From the NCBI GenBank assembly GCA_965217935.1, contig OZ244581.1, positions 2,232,001 to 2,296,000 of the forward strand: a DNA stretch of 64,000 nucleotides, in the 5' to 3' direction. The notes beneath the pieces were generated by a model, which ran no database searches, was not told where the DNA came from, and saw only the letters and a program-made list of their open reading frames with translations. Below are positions 51,595 to 60,828 of the stretch, piece after piece; within the stretch, counting starts at the first letter, position 1, and each line of letters starts with the position of its first letter. The DNA is from JBBROS01 sp965217935. Lineage in GTDB: Bacteria; Pseudomonadota; Alphaproteobacteria; Acetobacterales; Acetobacteraceae. The translations under genes and the position numbers were made by a program.

Positions 51595-54261
51595 TCATTG
51601 CCCGAGCCGCTCCAGGATGGCGGGCACGTGCACCTGGTCGCCTTTGTAGTTCCCGGTCAGCGCATACATCACCAGATTGACCCCGAACCGATACGCCAAG
51701 GTCCGCTGCCGCGCGCCGCCCGGGATGGTGCTGTAGGGGTTGCGCCCGGAGGCATCGACCGCCCATCCGGCCGCCCAATCGTTGCCACCGATGATCACCG
51801 GGCTGACGCTGTCGTTGCTCCGATCCTGGTCGCGTTGCACCCAGACCGTGCCGCCGGTGAACCGCCCGGGGAAATCCTGCAGCAGATAGAAGCTGCGGGC
51901 CAGGACGTGATCCCCGTTCAAGGGCGCGAGGGGCGGGATCAGCAGGCCCTCGGTTGCCTGGCGCAACGCGGCATCCGTTCCGGGCGCAAAGCCCTCGCCG
52001 CTGCCGCTGCCGCGGGTATCGATCAGAATGATGCCGCCGTGGCTGGTGTAATCGTTGAGAGCCGCGATCGCTTTGGCGTCCGGCGCCGCGTCCGCTGTCA
52101 TCGGCCAATAGAGCAGCGGATAGAACGACAGGTCGTCTTGCCCCGGCATGACTGCCTTGGGATCGGCCAGCATCACCGCCGTCCGGCGGTTGACATAGGT
52201 GCTCAGCCCGGCCAGGCCTGCTCTGGAAATTCCATCCACGGTCGCGTCGTTGGTCACGATGTAGCCGAGATGGGTTTCAAGCGCGGGTTCGTCCGCGGGC
52301 GGCACTTGCGCCTGCGCTGGCAGGGCCGCGAGCGCCAGCAACATTGCTGCCGCCGCAGGGCGCAGCAGCCCGCGGATCCAGAGGGAAAGCAGCAGATCGG
52401 TTGCAAGCAATGCCAAGGCCGCGGCAATCAGCTCAGGTCCCACTGCTCGCTCGCGAACCGTTCCCGTCAAAGGCGCAACCGTAGCGCCGGGCACGGGCGC
52501 CGCCACCGCGAGTTCAGGCAGCGCAGCGCCCAGGTTCAAGGCCCGCCGCCCGCTCTCTGGCCCGTAGAACCCCGGCGGGTGCTTCGGCGACGCCACCGGC
52601 TTGGCCAGCTCCGCCGCCGTGATGCCGGTGGCCGCCGGCGGCGGCGGGACAGCCTGGCCGAACCCGTCCATCGCCTCGAACGGCGCCAGCACCGTGTCGC
52701 TTGGCGTCCCCGCAACGCCCGCCGACAGATCGACCAGCCGACGCAGCATCTCCACGAACAGTCCCGAGAGCGGCAGGTTGGACCAGTCGGCATTAGCGGT
52801 CACGTTGAACAGCACGACCCGCCCGGCGCCATACGCCTCCGCAGTCACGAGCGGCGTGCCGTCGGTCAAGCTGGCCCAGGTGCGTCCCGGCAATTCGGCG
52901 GACGGCTCGGCCAACACCTGCCGGTCGACCAAAACCTCGTCCGGCACGGCCAAGCCTGAAAACGGCGAATTGGCCTCGAACCGCGCCAGGTGCGCCGGCT
53001 GGCTCCATGACAGGGCGCCGCCGAGCCGCCGGTCGCCCGCCAGCAGCTTCGTCGGCAGCAGCGCATCGTCCGCCTCCGGCCCGGCGCTGGCCGCTGCCAT
53101 CCGGGGGCCTGCGAAGCGAAGCAGCAAGCCGCCCTTGCGCACCCACGTCTCCAGCCTTGCCGCGTCGCCGCCCTGCAACGGCACGTCGGCGAGCACGATG
53201 ACGGAGACCGGCCGGGACAGCAGCGTGTCCAGGCTGCCCTCGCGCAGCTCGGCGGTCGGGGCCAGGGCGCGGCGGACGTAGAACAACTGGCCGATCAGCG
53301 GCGTCTCCGCCCCCTCGTTCAGCCCGACCAGGCCAACCGGCCGGCGGCGCCACCGCTCATCGAGCAGCACCGCGCTGGCAGCCGAAGGCGGTCCCTCGAT
53401 CGCGAGCCGGGTCAAGGCGTTGCGCAACTCCGGCGGCAGCGGGATCGCCGCCGCCGCGCTGCTGGCGCCCGCGGCAACGGTGGTCTCGATCCGGGCCAGC
53501 GTCCGGCCGTCTCCCGTCTGCGCGAGCACCGCGACCTGCGTTTCGGCCGGCTGGGGCAGGATCGAGACTTTCGCCACCAACTGCTCGGCTTCCGAAACAG
53601 GCGGGCGCGCGACCTGTGCCACGACCGGGTCCGGCCGCAGCTCGTTGACGGGACCGGCTTTTGCCAAGGCGACGCCGAAGGCTGGATCGGCTGCGGCCGC
53701 GATTCCGTCGGCGATGTAGGTTACGGCGCCGACGGATATGCCCCGCAGCGCCTCGGCGGCGGCCGTCCGGTCCGGCGGCCACGCCTTGGGCCGGAGTGCG
53801 GCCAGCCGCGCCCGCAGCTCGGGAATTGGCAGCGCCGGGCTTAGCGCCGGCGGCTGGTCGGTCTCGCTCCGGGCGGTCGTCAGCAGCCGGGCGGGGCGGC
53901 CATCCCGTTCGGCCCGGTCCAGCACGCCCTGCGCGGCGGCGATCCGGTTCGTCCAGCCCGGCGCTGCGGCCCAGCCGTCATCGACGACCAGCAACAGCGG
54001 CCCGGAGCCGGGCAGCCGCCCGCCCGCGTCGAGCACCGGTCCGGCAAGGCCCACGATGATCAGCCCCGCCGCCAGCATCCTCAGCGCCAGTAGCCAAGGC
54101 GGCGTGCGGGCCGCGGTCCGCTCCGGGTTGCGCAATCCTTCCAGCAGCCGGATCGCCGGGAAGCGCTGCGATTTCGGGGCCGGGGGCGTGACCCGGATCA
54201 GCCACCACAGCAGCGGCAGCGCCGGAAGCGCCAGCAGCAGCCAGGGCGCGGCGAAGATCAT
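51595..54261 (-). CDS. BatA-like/DUF4159 membrane protein
   Basis: About 888 residues from ATG 54261. The N-terminal BatA-like part (MIFAAPWLLLALPALPLLWW) is followed by a short helix pair and a large periplasmic or cytoplasmic domain without recognised catalytic residues. Membrane helices lie near residue 620-650. The C-terminal DUF4159 domain (about 680-888) contains LSFYPLLYWPMTADAAP and LNDYTSHGGIILIDTRGSG. It overlaps the DUF58 gene by 4 nt. It is a core member of the alphaproteobacterial MoxR cluster. Confidence 0.82.
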   Translation of the reverse strand: MIFAAPWLLLALPALPLLWWLIRVTPPAPKSQRFPAIRLLEGLRNPERTAARTPPWLLALRMLAAGLIIVGLAGPVLDAGGRLPGSGPLLLVVDDGWAAAPGWTNRIAAAQGVLDRAERDGRPARLLTTARSETDQPPALSPALPIPELRARLAALRPKAWPPDRTAAAEALRGISVGAVTYIADGIAAAADPAFGVALAKAGPVNELRPDPVVAQVARPPVSEAEQLVAKVSILPQPAETQVAVLAQTGDGRTLARIETTVAAGASSAAAAIPLPPELRNALTRLAIEGPPSAASAVLLDERWRRRPVGLVGLNEGAETPLIGQLFYVRRALAPTAELREGSLDTLLSRPVSVIVLADVPLQGGDAARLETWVRKGGLLLRFAGPRMAAASAGPEADDALLPTKLLAGDRRLGGALSWSQPAHLARFEANSPFSGLAVPDEVLVDRQVLAEPSAELPGRTWASLTDGTPLVTAEAYGAGRVVLFNVTANADWSNLPLSGLFVEMLRRLVDLSAGVAGTPSDTVLAPFEAMDGFGQAVPPPPAATGITAAELAKPVASPKHPPGFYGPESGRRALNLGAALPELAVAAPVPGATVAPLTGTVRERAVGPELIAAALALLATDLLLSLWIRGLLRPAAAAMLLALAALPAQAQVPPADEPALETHLGYIVTNDATVDGISRAGLAGLSTYVNRRTAVMLADPKAVMPGQDDLSFYPLLYWPMTADAAPDAKAIAALNDYTSHGGIILIDTRGSGSGEGFAPGTDAALRQATEGLLIPPLAPLNGDHVLARSFYLLQDFPGRFTGGTVWVQRDQDRSNDSVSPVIIGGNDWAAGWAVDASGRNPYSTIPGGARQRTLAYRFGVNLVMYALTGNYKGDQVHVPAILERLGQ

Positions 54262-55121
54262 GGCCCGGACAAGGCAGTGTAGAGATTGAGCAACGCCGAC
54301 TCCGGCGCATGGTCCGTCCGATGGGTGGCGAACCCCCATCCGGCCGCCGCGCTGAGCGCCCCGAGCCCCTGAAGCTGCGCTGCAAGCGCCTCGGCATAGG
54401 CGTCCCGGATGCCCTCGACCCTTGGCACCACCTGGTCGCGCTCAGCTTCGGTTCCCTGGAACCGCACGCGGCCGGAGTACGGCAGGAGGGCTTCGGCCGG
54501 ATCGAGCACCTGAAGCAGGTGGCCGTGAACCGGCAGGCTGGCAAGAGCGCCGACGCTGGCGCGGATCGTCTCGAGCGGCGAGAGGAAGTCGCCGATCAGC
54601 ACGAGCCTTGCGTATCGCGGCAGCGGCGCGTCGGGCGGGAGGCCGCCGGTGTCGGGCACGTCCGGCAGCGCCTCGGCCAACGCTTCCAACGCCGCCCTGC
54701 CGCCCCGAAGCCGCGGGGGGCCGCCCAGCAGCCGCACCCGCTCGCCGCCGCGCAGCAGCAGGGCTGCGAGCGCCAGCAACAACAGCTCCGCCCGCTCCTG
54801 CTTGCGCGGCACGGCGGCGCCGGACCGCCAATCCATGCTCGGCGACGCATCGCGCCAGAGATAGACGGTCTGCGCGGCCTCCCACTCCGTCTCGCGGATA
54901 TAGTTGCGATCGGTTTTCCCGCTTGCCCGCCAGTCGATCCGGTTCGGCGCGTCGCCGGTCAGAAACGGCCGGTATTGCCAGAAACTGTCCCCCTGGCCAA
55001 CGCGGCGGCGGCCATGCACGCCCTGCGCCACGGTCGCCGCCACGCGCTGGGCCGCGACGAGCAAGGGCGGCAGCCGCGACCCGAGGGCCTCGGCGCGCCG
55101 GGCTGTGTGCGCCGGGGTCAG
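54258..55121 (-). CDS. DUF58-domain protein
   Basis: About 287 residues. The DUF58 signature is RPFLTGDAPNRIDWRASGKT followed by YIRETEWE, then a VWA-like domain beginning VYLWRDASPSMDW. No ATG, GTG or TTG precedes the conserved N-terminus (TARRAEALGSRLPPLLVAAQ). The most upstream possibility compatible with the operon is a CTG at 55121 overlapping the MoxR stop (CTGA); a downstream TTG near 55067 would trim the domain. The start is thus unresolved. DUF58 proteins are regular MoxR partners. Confidence 0.82.
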   Translation of the reverse strand: MTPAHTARRAEALGSRLPPLLVAAQRVAATVAQGVHGRRRVGQGDSFWQYRPFLTGDAPNRIDWRASGKTDRNYIRETEWEAAQTVYLWRDASPSMDWRSGAAVPRKQERAELLLLALAALLLRGGERVRLLGGPPRLRGGRAALEALAEALPDVPDTGGLPPDAPLPRYARLVLIGDFLSPLETIRASVGALASLPVHGHLLQVLDPAEALLPYSGRVRFQGTEAERDQVVPRVEGIRDAYAEALAAQLQGLGALSAAAGWGFATHRTDHAPESALLNLYTALSGP

Positions 55122-56158
55122 ACGAGCTGGCCGACGAGGGTGTCGATCAGGTCGGGCAATGCGATGCCCTCGGCCCGGGCGGAGAAATTGAGCGCCATGC
55201 GGTGCCGCAGCACCGGTTGCGCCAGGGCCGCCACGTCGTCGAGGCTGGGCGCGAGCCGCCCGTCCAGCACCGCCCTTGCCCGGCACGCCAGCATTAGCGC
55301 CTGCGCCGCCCGCGGTCCTGGCCCCCAGGCCACGTGGCGCTTTACCGTATCCGCCCCGGTCGTCTCCGGCCGCCCGCCGCGCACGAGCGCCAGGATCGCC
55401 TCCACCACGCTCTCGCCGACCGGGACGCGCCGGATCAGTTGCTGCGCTTCGACGAGATCGTTCTCGCCCAGCACCGGCTTTGCCCTCGCCCGCGTCGCCC
55501 CCGTCGTTTCCAGCAGCATGGTCCGCTCGGCCGCGAGATCGGGATAGCCCACGTCGATCTGCAGCAGGAAGCGGTCGAGCTGCGCCTCCGGCAGCGGATA
55601 CGTCCCCTCCTGCTCGATCGGGTTCTGCGTCGCCAGAACGTGGAACGGCTTCGGCAGCGGATGGTCGGCGCCGCTGACCGCGACCCGCCCCTCCTGCATC
55701 GCCTGCAGCAGCGCCGACTGCGTGCGCGGCGAGGCGCGGTTGATCTCGTCGGCCATCAGCAACTGGCAGAACACCGGGCCGGGGATGAAGCGGAAGCTGC
55801 GCCGCCCGGCCTCGTCCTCGTCCAGCACCTCGCTGCCGGTGATGTCCGCCGGCATCAGGTCCGGCGTGAACTGCACCCGCTTCGGCGCCAGGCCCAGCAC
55901 CGTGCCGAGCGTGTCCACCAGCAGCGTCTTGCCCAGGCCCGGCACGCCCACGAGCAAGGCGTGGCCGCCGGACAGCAAGGTGACGAGCACCTGCTCCACC
56001 ACCTGCTCCTGTCCGAAGATCACCCGTCCGATCTCGGCCCGGGCAGCGACCGCCCGTTGTCCGAGCGCCTCGACGGCATCGAGCAGGGCGGCGGGATCGT
56101 TGGTCGTGTGATCGCTGGTCGTGTGATCGCTGGTCGTGTGATCGCTGGGCAACGTCAA
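55118..56158 (-). CDS. MoxR-family AAA+ ATPase
   Basis: 346 residues. Walker A GVPGLGKTLLVDTLG near residue 72, Walker B LLMADEINRASPRTQ near 131, sensor I ATQNPIEQEGTYPLPEAQLD near 172, and arginine-finger region. MoxR ATPases act as chaperones that load cofactors or mature complexes with VWA partners. The N-terminus has three 5-residue repeats (SDHTT) from a 15-nt tandem repeat at 56101-56145. First gene of the minus-strand MoxR-DUF58-DUF4159-VWA operon. Confidence 0.93.
   Translation of the reverse strand: MTLPSDHTTSDHTTSDHTTNDPAALLDAVEALGQRAVAARAEIGRVIFGQEQVVEQVLVTLLSGGHALLVGVPGLGKTLLVDTLGTVLGLAPKRVQFTPDLMPADITGSEVLDEDEAGRRSFRFIPGPVFCQLLMADEINRASPRTQSALLQAMQEGRVAVSGADHPLPKPFHVLATQNPIEQEGTYPLPEAQLDRFLLQIDVGYPDLAAERTMLLETTGATRARAKPVLGENDLVEAQQLIRRVPVGESVVEAILALVRGGRPETTGADTVKRHVAWGPGPRAAQALMLACRARAVLDGRLAPSLDDVAALAQPVLRHRMALNFSARAEGIALPDLIDTLVGQLV
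56101..56145. repeat. 15-nt tandem repeat in the moxR 5' coding region
   Basis: Three exact units of TGGTCGTGTGATCGC. As the unit is 15 nt it keeps the frame and encodes SDHTT three times. Copy number could vary by slippage without frameshift, changing only the length of a disordered N-terminal tail. Confidence 0.9.
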
Positions 56159-56274
56159 AGTTCCTCTTTTCAGGCTGTCATGCGGACGGAGTATGACAGG
56201 CCTTTCATCCGCGGGGGCATGTTACCTATATCGGTTAGCAGGACGGAAGCACGACCGAACCTGGAGTTGTTCTC

Positions 56275-56901
56275 GTGAACGATGGCATGTATGGGCAGGA
56301 AACCGCTATCACGAACGCTCGTGCGCCCTTCGAGGCGTCGGCTGATACGCCACGTCCGCGATCCTCCCGCCGCCCGCCGCGGGAGTGCGGCGACCTGCCC
56401 TTCCTGATCAAACGCGACGGAACCTGGCTTTATCGCGGCAGCCCGATCGGCCGCCGGGAGTTGGTTTGCCTGTTCAGCAGCATCCTCAAGCGCGAGCCTG
56501 ACGGTTCGTATTGGCTGGAAACGCCGGCTGAACGGGGTCGGATTCAAGTCGAGGACGTGCCCTGGATGGCGGTGGAGATGGATTGGTCCGGCGACGGCCG
56601 CGCGCAAGTGCTCTCGTTCCGCACCAACGTGGACCAGGTCGTCGCGGCCGGGCCCGAGCATCCGATCCGCGTGCGGACGGATTGCTCGACGCAGGAACCC
56701 ACCCCCTATATCCGCGTCCGCGGCGGCGGGGACGGCGCGCCCCCGCTCGATGCCCGCATCTGCCGCGCCGTCTATTACGAGCTCGTCGCCCTTGCCGTGC
56801 CCGGCATGGTCTGCGGCCGCCCGATGCTTGGCGTGTGGAGCCAGCGCAAGTTCTTCCCGCTCGGCGATCTGCCCAACTGCGCCGACGCGTCCGAGGCTTG
56901 A
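56275..56901 (+). CDS. DUF1285 family protein
   Basis: 208 residues from GTG 56275. After a ~35-residue variable tail the DUF1285 core appears: GDLPFLIKRDGTWLYRGSPIGRRELVCLFSSILKR..., then YWLETPAERGRIQVEDVPW and a later EHPIRVR. Structures of the family suggest ligand binding, but the function is unknown. It is divergent from moxR, as in other alphaproteobacteria, and heads a run with NUDIX, DUF6111 and cca. Confidence 0.88.
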   Translation: MNDGMYGQETAITNARAPFEASADTPRPRSSRRPPRECGDLPFLIKRDGTWLYRGSPIGRRELVCLFSSILKREPDGSYWLETPAERGRIQVEDVPWMAVEMDWSGDGRAQVLSFRTNVDQVVAAGPEHPIRVRTDCSTQEPTPYIRVRGGGDGAPPLDARICRAVYYELVALAVPGMVCGRPMLGVWSQRKFFPLGDLPNCADASEA

Positions 56902-56905
56902 CCGA

Positions 56906-57520
56906 TTGGAGCTGTCCGCGCTTCGCGAACGCCTGTCAGGAGATACCGCACCGCCCGAAGCGATTGCCGCCCGCCCCGCCTCGGACGACGCCGTCGACCT
57001 GATCGACGGCCCGCTCCGGGCGGCGGCGGTCCTGGTGCCGGTCGTTTACGGGGCTTCGCCGGGCATCGTCCTGACGCTTCGGACGGCCACGTTGCGCACC
57101 CACGGCGGCCAAGTCGCGTTTCCCGGCGGGCGCATCGAGCCTGACGACGAGTCGCCCGAAATGGCCGCCTTGCGCGAGGCGAACGAAGAGATCGGGCTTC
57201 GCGCCGATCAGGTCGAGCTGGCCGGCCGCCTGCCGAATTACGTGACCGGCACCGGCTTTCACATCACGCCCGTGCTCGCCCTGCTCCCCGAGGGCCTGGC
57301 ATTCGAGCCCAATCCTGGCGAGGTTGCCGCCGTGTTCATGCTGCCGCTATCAGTATTGCTGGACCCGGACGCGCCTGAGCAGCGCACCCGCTTCTTCCGC
57401 GGGCGGGAGCGCACGTTCTGGGTTTGGCCGCACGAGCGCTATCATATCTGGGGCGCCACGGCGGCCATCCTGGTGCAATTGGCCGAGCGGCTGCGGGCCC
57501 AGGCCGGCGCATCAACATAG
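56906..57520 (+). CDS. NUDIX hydrolase, CoA pyrophosphatase-like
   Basis: 204 residues from a TTG at 56906, 4 nt after the DUF1285 stop. The Nudix box is GGRIEPDDESPEMAALREAN followed by EEIGL near residue 77. The upstream LRTHGGQVAFPGG matches the CoA pyrophosphatase (NudL/YeaB) signature SH.GQ.xFPGG. It probably hydrolyses CoA or derivatives to phosphopantetheine and 3',5'-ADP. Co-located with cca as in relatives. Confidence 0.87.
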   Translation: MELSALRERLSGDTAPPEAIAARPASDDAVDLIDGPLRAAAVLVPVVYGASPGIVLTLRTATLRTHGGQVAFPGGRIEPDDESPEMAALREANEEIGLRADQVELAGRLPNYVTGTGFHITPVLALLPEGLAFEPNPGEVAAVFMLPLSVLLDPDAPEQRTRFFRGRERTFWVWPHERYHIWGATAAILVQLAERLRAQAGAST

Positions 57521-57527
57521 GCCCGAC

Positions 57528-57770
57528 ATGCTGCGCGCCGCCGAGTTCACCGCATTCCTCGCCCCCTTGCTCGCCTTCGCGATGTGGCGCATCGCCGTCG
57601 CCCGCGGCCTGGACGGGCCGCCGCCCCGGCAACTCATCGCCCTGTTCGCAGCCCTCCTCCTGCTCGGCGTCACGCTCGCCTGGTACGCCGTCGATGAGGC
57701 CTTGCCGCCCGGACGCTACGTCCCGGCCGTGGTTCAGGACGGCAAACTGATCCCGGGCCACACCGAGTGA
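57528..57770 (+). CDS. DUF6111-like small membrane protein
   Basis: 80 residues, MLRAAEFTAFLAPLLAFAMWR, with two membrane helices (about 8-24 and 38-57) and the C-terminal PPGRYVPAVVQDGKLIPG that characterises this alphaproteobacterial family (from memory). Its stop overlaps the GTG start of cca (GTGA). Always found between NUDIX and cca in the cases I know; function unknown. Confidence 0.75.
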   Translation: MLRAAEFTAFLAPLLAFAMWRIAVARGLDGPPPRQLIALFAALLLLGVTLAWYAVDEALPPGRYVPAVVQDGKLIPGHTE

Positions 57771-58933
57771 ACGAATTCCGCATCGAGCCGCCAGGCTTTC
57801 TGCAAGATCCGGCGCTGCAGGCGGTCCTTCGCGCCTTGCCGGCCGCGCGTCTCGTTGGCGGCGCAGTGCGCGACGCCGTGGCTGGCCGCCTGGTTGCGGA
57901 TGTCGACCTCGCGAGCCCCGAACCGCCGGACCGGGTGGTCGAGGCCCTTGACGTTGCCGGCCTCAAGCACGCCCCGACCGGCCTGCAGCATGGGACAATC
58001 ACCGCCATCAGCGGCGGCCGGGGCTTCGAGGTCACGACCTTGCGCCGCGATGAAACGACGGACGGGCGTCACGCCAGCGTTGCGTGGACCGAGGATTGGG
58101 TCCAGGACGCCGCCCGGCGGGATTTCACCTTCAATGCCATGTCGATGCGCCCGGACGGCCTGGTATTCGACTATTTCGACGGCGCGGCCGACCTCCGCGC
58201 CGGGCGCGTGCGCTTCGTCGGCGACCCGGAAGCGCGGATCGGCGAGGACTACTTGCGCGTGCTGCGCTTCTTCCGCTTCTACGGGCGGTACGCCGCGGGC
58301 CCGGTCGAGCCCGCGACCGCCGAGGCATTGCGGCACGGCGCCGCCCGGCTCGGACGCCTCTCCGCCGAGCGTGTCTGGAGCGAGCTGAAACGCATTCTCA
58401 TGGCGACGCAGCCGGTCCCGGCATTCAGGTTGATGCAAGATCTCGGCGTCCTCGCCGCCGCCCTGCCCGGCGCGCTGGACCTGCCCGCGTTCGAGCGACT
58501 GACCGAGGCCGGCGCGCCGCCCGACCCGATGCTGCGTCTCGCGGCCTTGCGCCCGGACGCGCCGGTTATCGAGCGCCTCAAGATGTCCAAGGCAGAAGCC
58601 AGCCAGATGCAAGCCCTTGCCGGCCCGCCGCCCGACCCGGATTGGGACGACGACGCCCTGCGCCGGGCGCTGGCCGAGACGCCTGCCGCAGTGCTGGCAG
58701 GCCGAAGCTGGCTCGCGGATGGCGTGAGTGGCGCTCGGTTGCGCGACCGCCTGCACGCGGCGGAGCACCCGATTTTTCCGCTCCAGGGCCGCGATGCCGT
58801 CCGCCTCGGCATTGCCGCCGGCCCGCGCGTCGGCGTCTTGTTGCAGGGCGTGCGCGACTGGTGGATGCGGGGCGGCTGCCGGGCCACTGCCGACGAGTGC
58901 CGCGCCGAATTGGCGAGATTGGCCCGGGACTGA
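57767..58933 (+). CDS. cca: CCA tRNA nucleotidyltransferase family protein
   Basis: 388 residues. The nucleotidyltransferase core is ARLVGGAVRDAVAGRLVADVDLAS near residue 24, with the DxD metal site, then RRDFTFNAMSM near 121 and EDYLRVLRFFRFYGRYA near 162. It adds or repairs the tRNA 3' CCA end. The two tRNAs in this window encode CCA, so here repair would be its main role for them. The start GTG overlaps the preceding stop codon; the ABC exporter starts 14 nt later. Confidence 0.92.
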   Translation: MNEFRIEPPGFLQDPALQAVLRALPAARLVGGAVRDAVAGRLVADVDLASPEPPDRVVEALDVAGLKHAPTGLQHGTITAISGGRGFEVTTLRRDETTDGRHASVAWTEDWVQDAARRDFTFNAMSMRPDGLVFDYFDGAADLRAGRVRFVGDPEARIGEDYLRVLRFFRFYGRYAAGPVEPATAEALRHGAARLGRLSAERVWSELKRILMATQPVPAFRLMQDLGVLAAALPGALDLPAFERLTEAGAPPDPMLRLAALRPDAPVIERLKMSKAEASQMQALAGPPPDPDWDDDALRRALAETPAAVLAGRSWLADGVSGARLRDRLHAAEHPIFPLQGRDAVRLGIAAGPRVGVLLQGVRDWWMRGGCRATADECRAELARLARD

Positions 58934-58947
58934 TACGAGCACCGATC

Positions 58948-60705
58948 ATGGCAAGCAGCGTCGCGCCGGGGGTCGACGACCGGACCTGGCCTTTGATGAG
59001 ACGACTTTGGCGGGAGCATATCCGCCAGAGCCGCGGGCGCCTGGTCGCCTTGCTCGCGCTCACCGCGCTCATGGCCGGCCTGACCGCGCTGTATCCGCTG
59101 GTCATCAACCGCGCCATCTCGATGTTCGTCGCCAAGGACCAGCGAATCCTCTACCAATTGCCCGCCCTGGTCGTGGCGGTGACCGCTGCCAAGGCGGCGG
59201 CGCAGTACGCGCAGAGCGTGCTGGTCGTGCAATCCGTGCTGATGGTAATCCGCGACATCCAGGGGCGCATGTTCGCCCACCTGATGCGGGCCGACCTGGT
59301 GCAGGTCGAGCGCGAAGCCCCGGCCCAGCTCGCCACCCGCTTCACCACGGACGCCACCGTGATCCGCGAGGCGCTCACCCGCGCGATCAACGGCCTGCGC
59401 GACGGCATCACCATCGTCGGCCTGATCGGCGCGATGGTCTACATGGACTGGGCCTTGAGCCTGATCGCCGCCGTGCTGTACCCGATCGCCGCCCTGCCGA
59501 TCCAGCGCCTCGGCAAGCGCATCCGCCGCGCCTCGGGCGGGATGCAGGAGACCCTGGGCGAGACCGCGGCGATGCTGCACCAGAGCTTCGCCCAGGTCCG
59601 CACCGTGCGCGCCTACCGCCTGGAAGCCGCCGAGACCCAGCGCGCCGGACGGGTCTTTCAGGACATGTACCGAGCCTTGCTGCGAATGAACCGCAGCCGC
59701 GCGCGGCTTGATCCGATGCTTGAAGTGCTGGGCGGCACCGCGGTCGCTGCGGTCATCGGCTTCGCGGGCTGGCGGGCCGCCCTCGGCGACGGCGGCATCG
59801 GCAACTTCGCCGGGTTCGTTTCCGCCTTGCTGCTGGCCGCACAGCCGTTGCGCGCCCTTGGCTCGCTGAATGCCGCGCTGCAGGAGGGCTTGGCGGGGCT
59901 TGCCCGGGTGTTCGGCGTGATCGACGAGCCGCCGGGCATTACCGAGGCATCCGGCGCCCTTCCCCTGCCGCCCGGCCCCGGCCGTCTTTGCTTCGACGGC
60001 GTGTCGTTCAGCTACCCTGACGGCCGCAAGGGCCTGCGCGGCCTCAGCTTCGAAGCAGCCCCGGGCCTCACGGTTGCCCTGGTCGGCCCCTCAGGCGCGG
60101 GCAAGAGCACCGCGCTCGCCCTCATTCCCCGGCTGCAGGACGTGCTGTCCGGCGCGATCACCATCGACGGCAAGGATATCCGCGCCGTGACCCTCGACAG
60201 CCTGCGCGACGCCATCGCCTACGTTGGCCAGGACACGCTGCTGTTCGATGACACGGTGGCCGCGAACATTCGCATGGGGCGGCCCGATGCGGCCGATGCG
60301 GAGGTCGAGGCCGCCGCCCGCGCTGCCGCCGCGTCCTTTATCTGGACGTTGCCGGACGGCTTCGAGACCCGTGTGGGTTCCGGCGGCGGGCGGCTCTCCG
60401 GCGGGCAGCGCCAACGCGTGTCCCTGGCACGGGCCTTGCTTCGGGACCCGAGGATCCTACTTCTGGACGAAGCAACCAGCGCGCTCGACGCTGAAAGCGA
60501 GGCGTCGGTGCAGGAGGCGCTGGCCAAATTGCGCGCCGGGCGAACGACGATCGTGGTCGCCCATCGCCTGTCCACCGTGCGCGACGCCGACCTGGTGGTG
60601 ACGCTGGCCGACGGCGCCGCGGTCGAGCAGGGCACTCATGCGGCGCTGCTGGCAGAAGGCGGACTCTATGCCCGGCTGGTCAGAACTCAGGCGCTCGCGG
60701 CGTAA
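58948..60705 (+). CDS. ABC exporter, fused permease and ATPase
   Basis: 585 residues. Six membrane helices (about 30-320) precede the nucleotide-binding domain: Walker A VGPSGAGKSTALALIP near 375, signature RLSGGQRQRVSLARALL near 480, Walker B ILLLDEATSALD near 505, and H-loop AHRLST. Homodimeric lipid or drug exporter type (MsbA-like). The linkage to cca is common in alphaproteobacteria. The substrate cannot be inferred. Confidence 0.9.
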   Translation: MASSVAPGVDDRTWPLMRRLWREHIRQSRGRLVALLALTALMAGLTALYPLVINRAISMFVAKDQRILYQLPALVVAVTAAKAAAQYAQSVLVVQSVLMVIRDIQGRMFAHLMRADLVQVEREAPAQLATRFTTDATVIREALTRAINGLRDGITIVGLIGAMVYMDWALSLIAAVLYPIAALPIQRLGKRIRRASGGMQETLGETAAMLHQSFAQVRTVRAYRLEAAETQRAGRVFQDMYRALLRMNRSRARLDPMLEVLGGTAVAAVIGFAGWRAALGDGGIGNFAGFVSALLLAAQPLRALGSLNAALQEGLAGLARVFGVIDEPPGITEASGALPLPPGPGRLCFDGVSFSYPDGRKGLRGLSFEAAPGLTVALVGPSGAGKSTALALIPRLQDVLSGAITIDGKDIRAVTLDSLRDAIAYVGQDTLLFDDTVAANIRMGRPDAADAEVEAAARAAAASFIWTLPDGFETRVGSGGGRLSGGQRQRVSLARALLRDPRILLLDEATSALDAESEASVQEALAKLRAGRTTIVVAHRLSTVRDADLVVTLADGAAVEQGTHAALLAEGGLYARLVRTQALAA

Positions 60706-60828
60706 ATGAGGCCACGCCTCGTGGCAGAGAAAACACATTCCGAGGAATTAGGGAACTTTAAGCAACAAAGGACGTTCAAACCCGGCTGATTCAGTTTATG
60801 TCTCAGGCATTACAAGGAGATGTCTTTC

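Noticed and set aside
53978..54544. Separate gene in the DUF4159/DUF58 overlap
   Set aside because: It is a shifted frame of the two real genes, which overlap by 4 nt.
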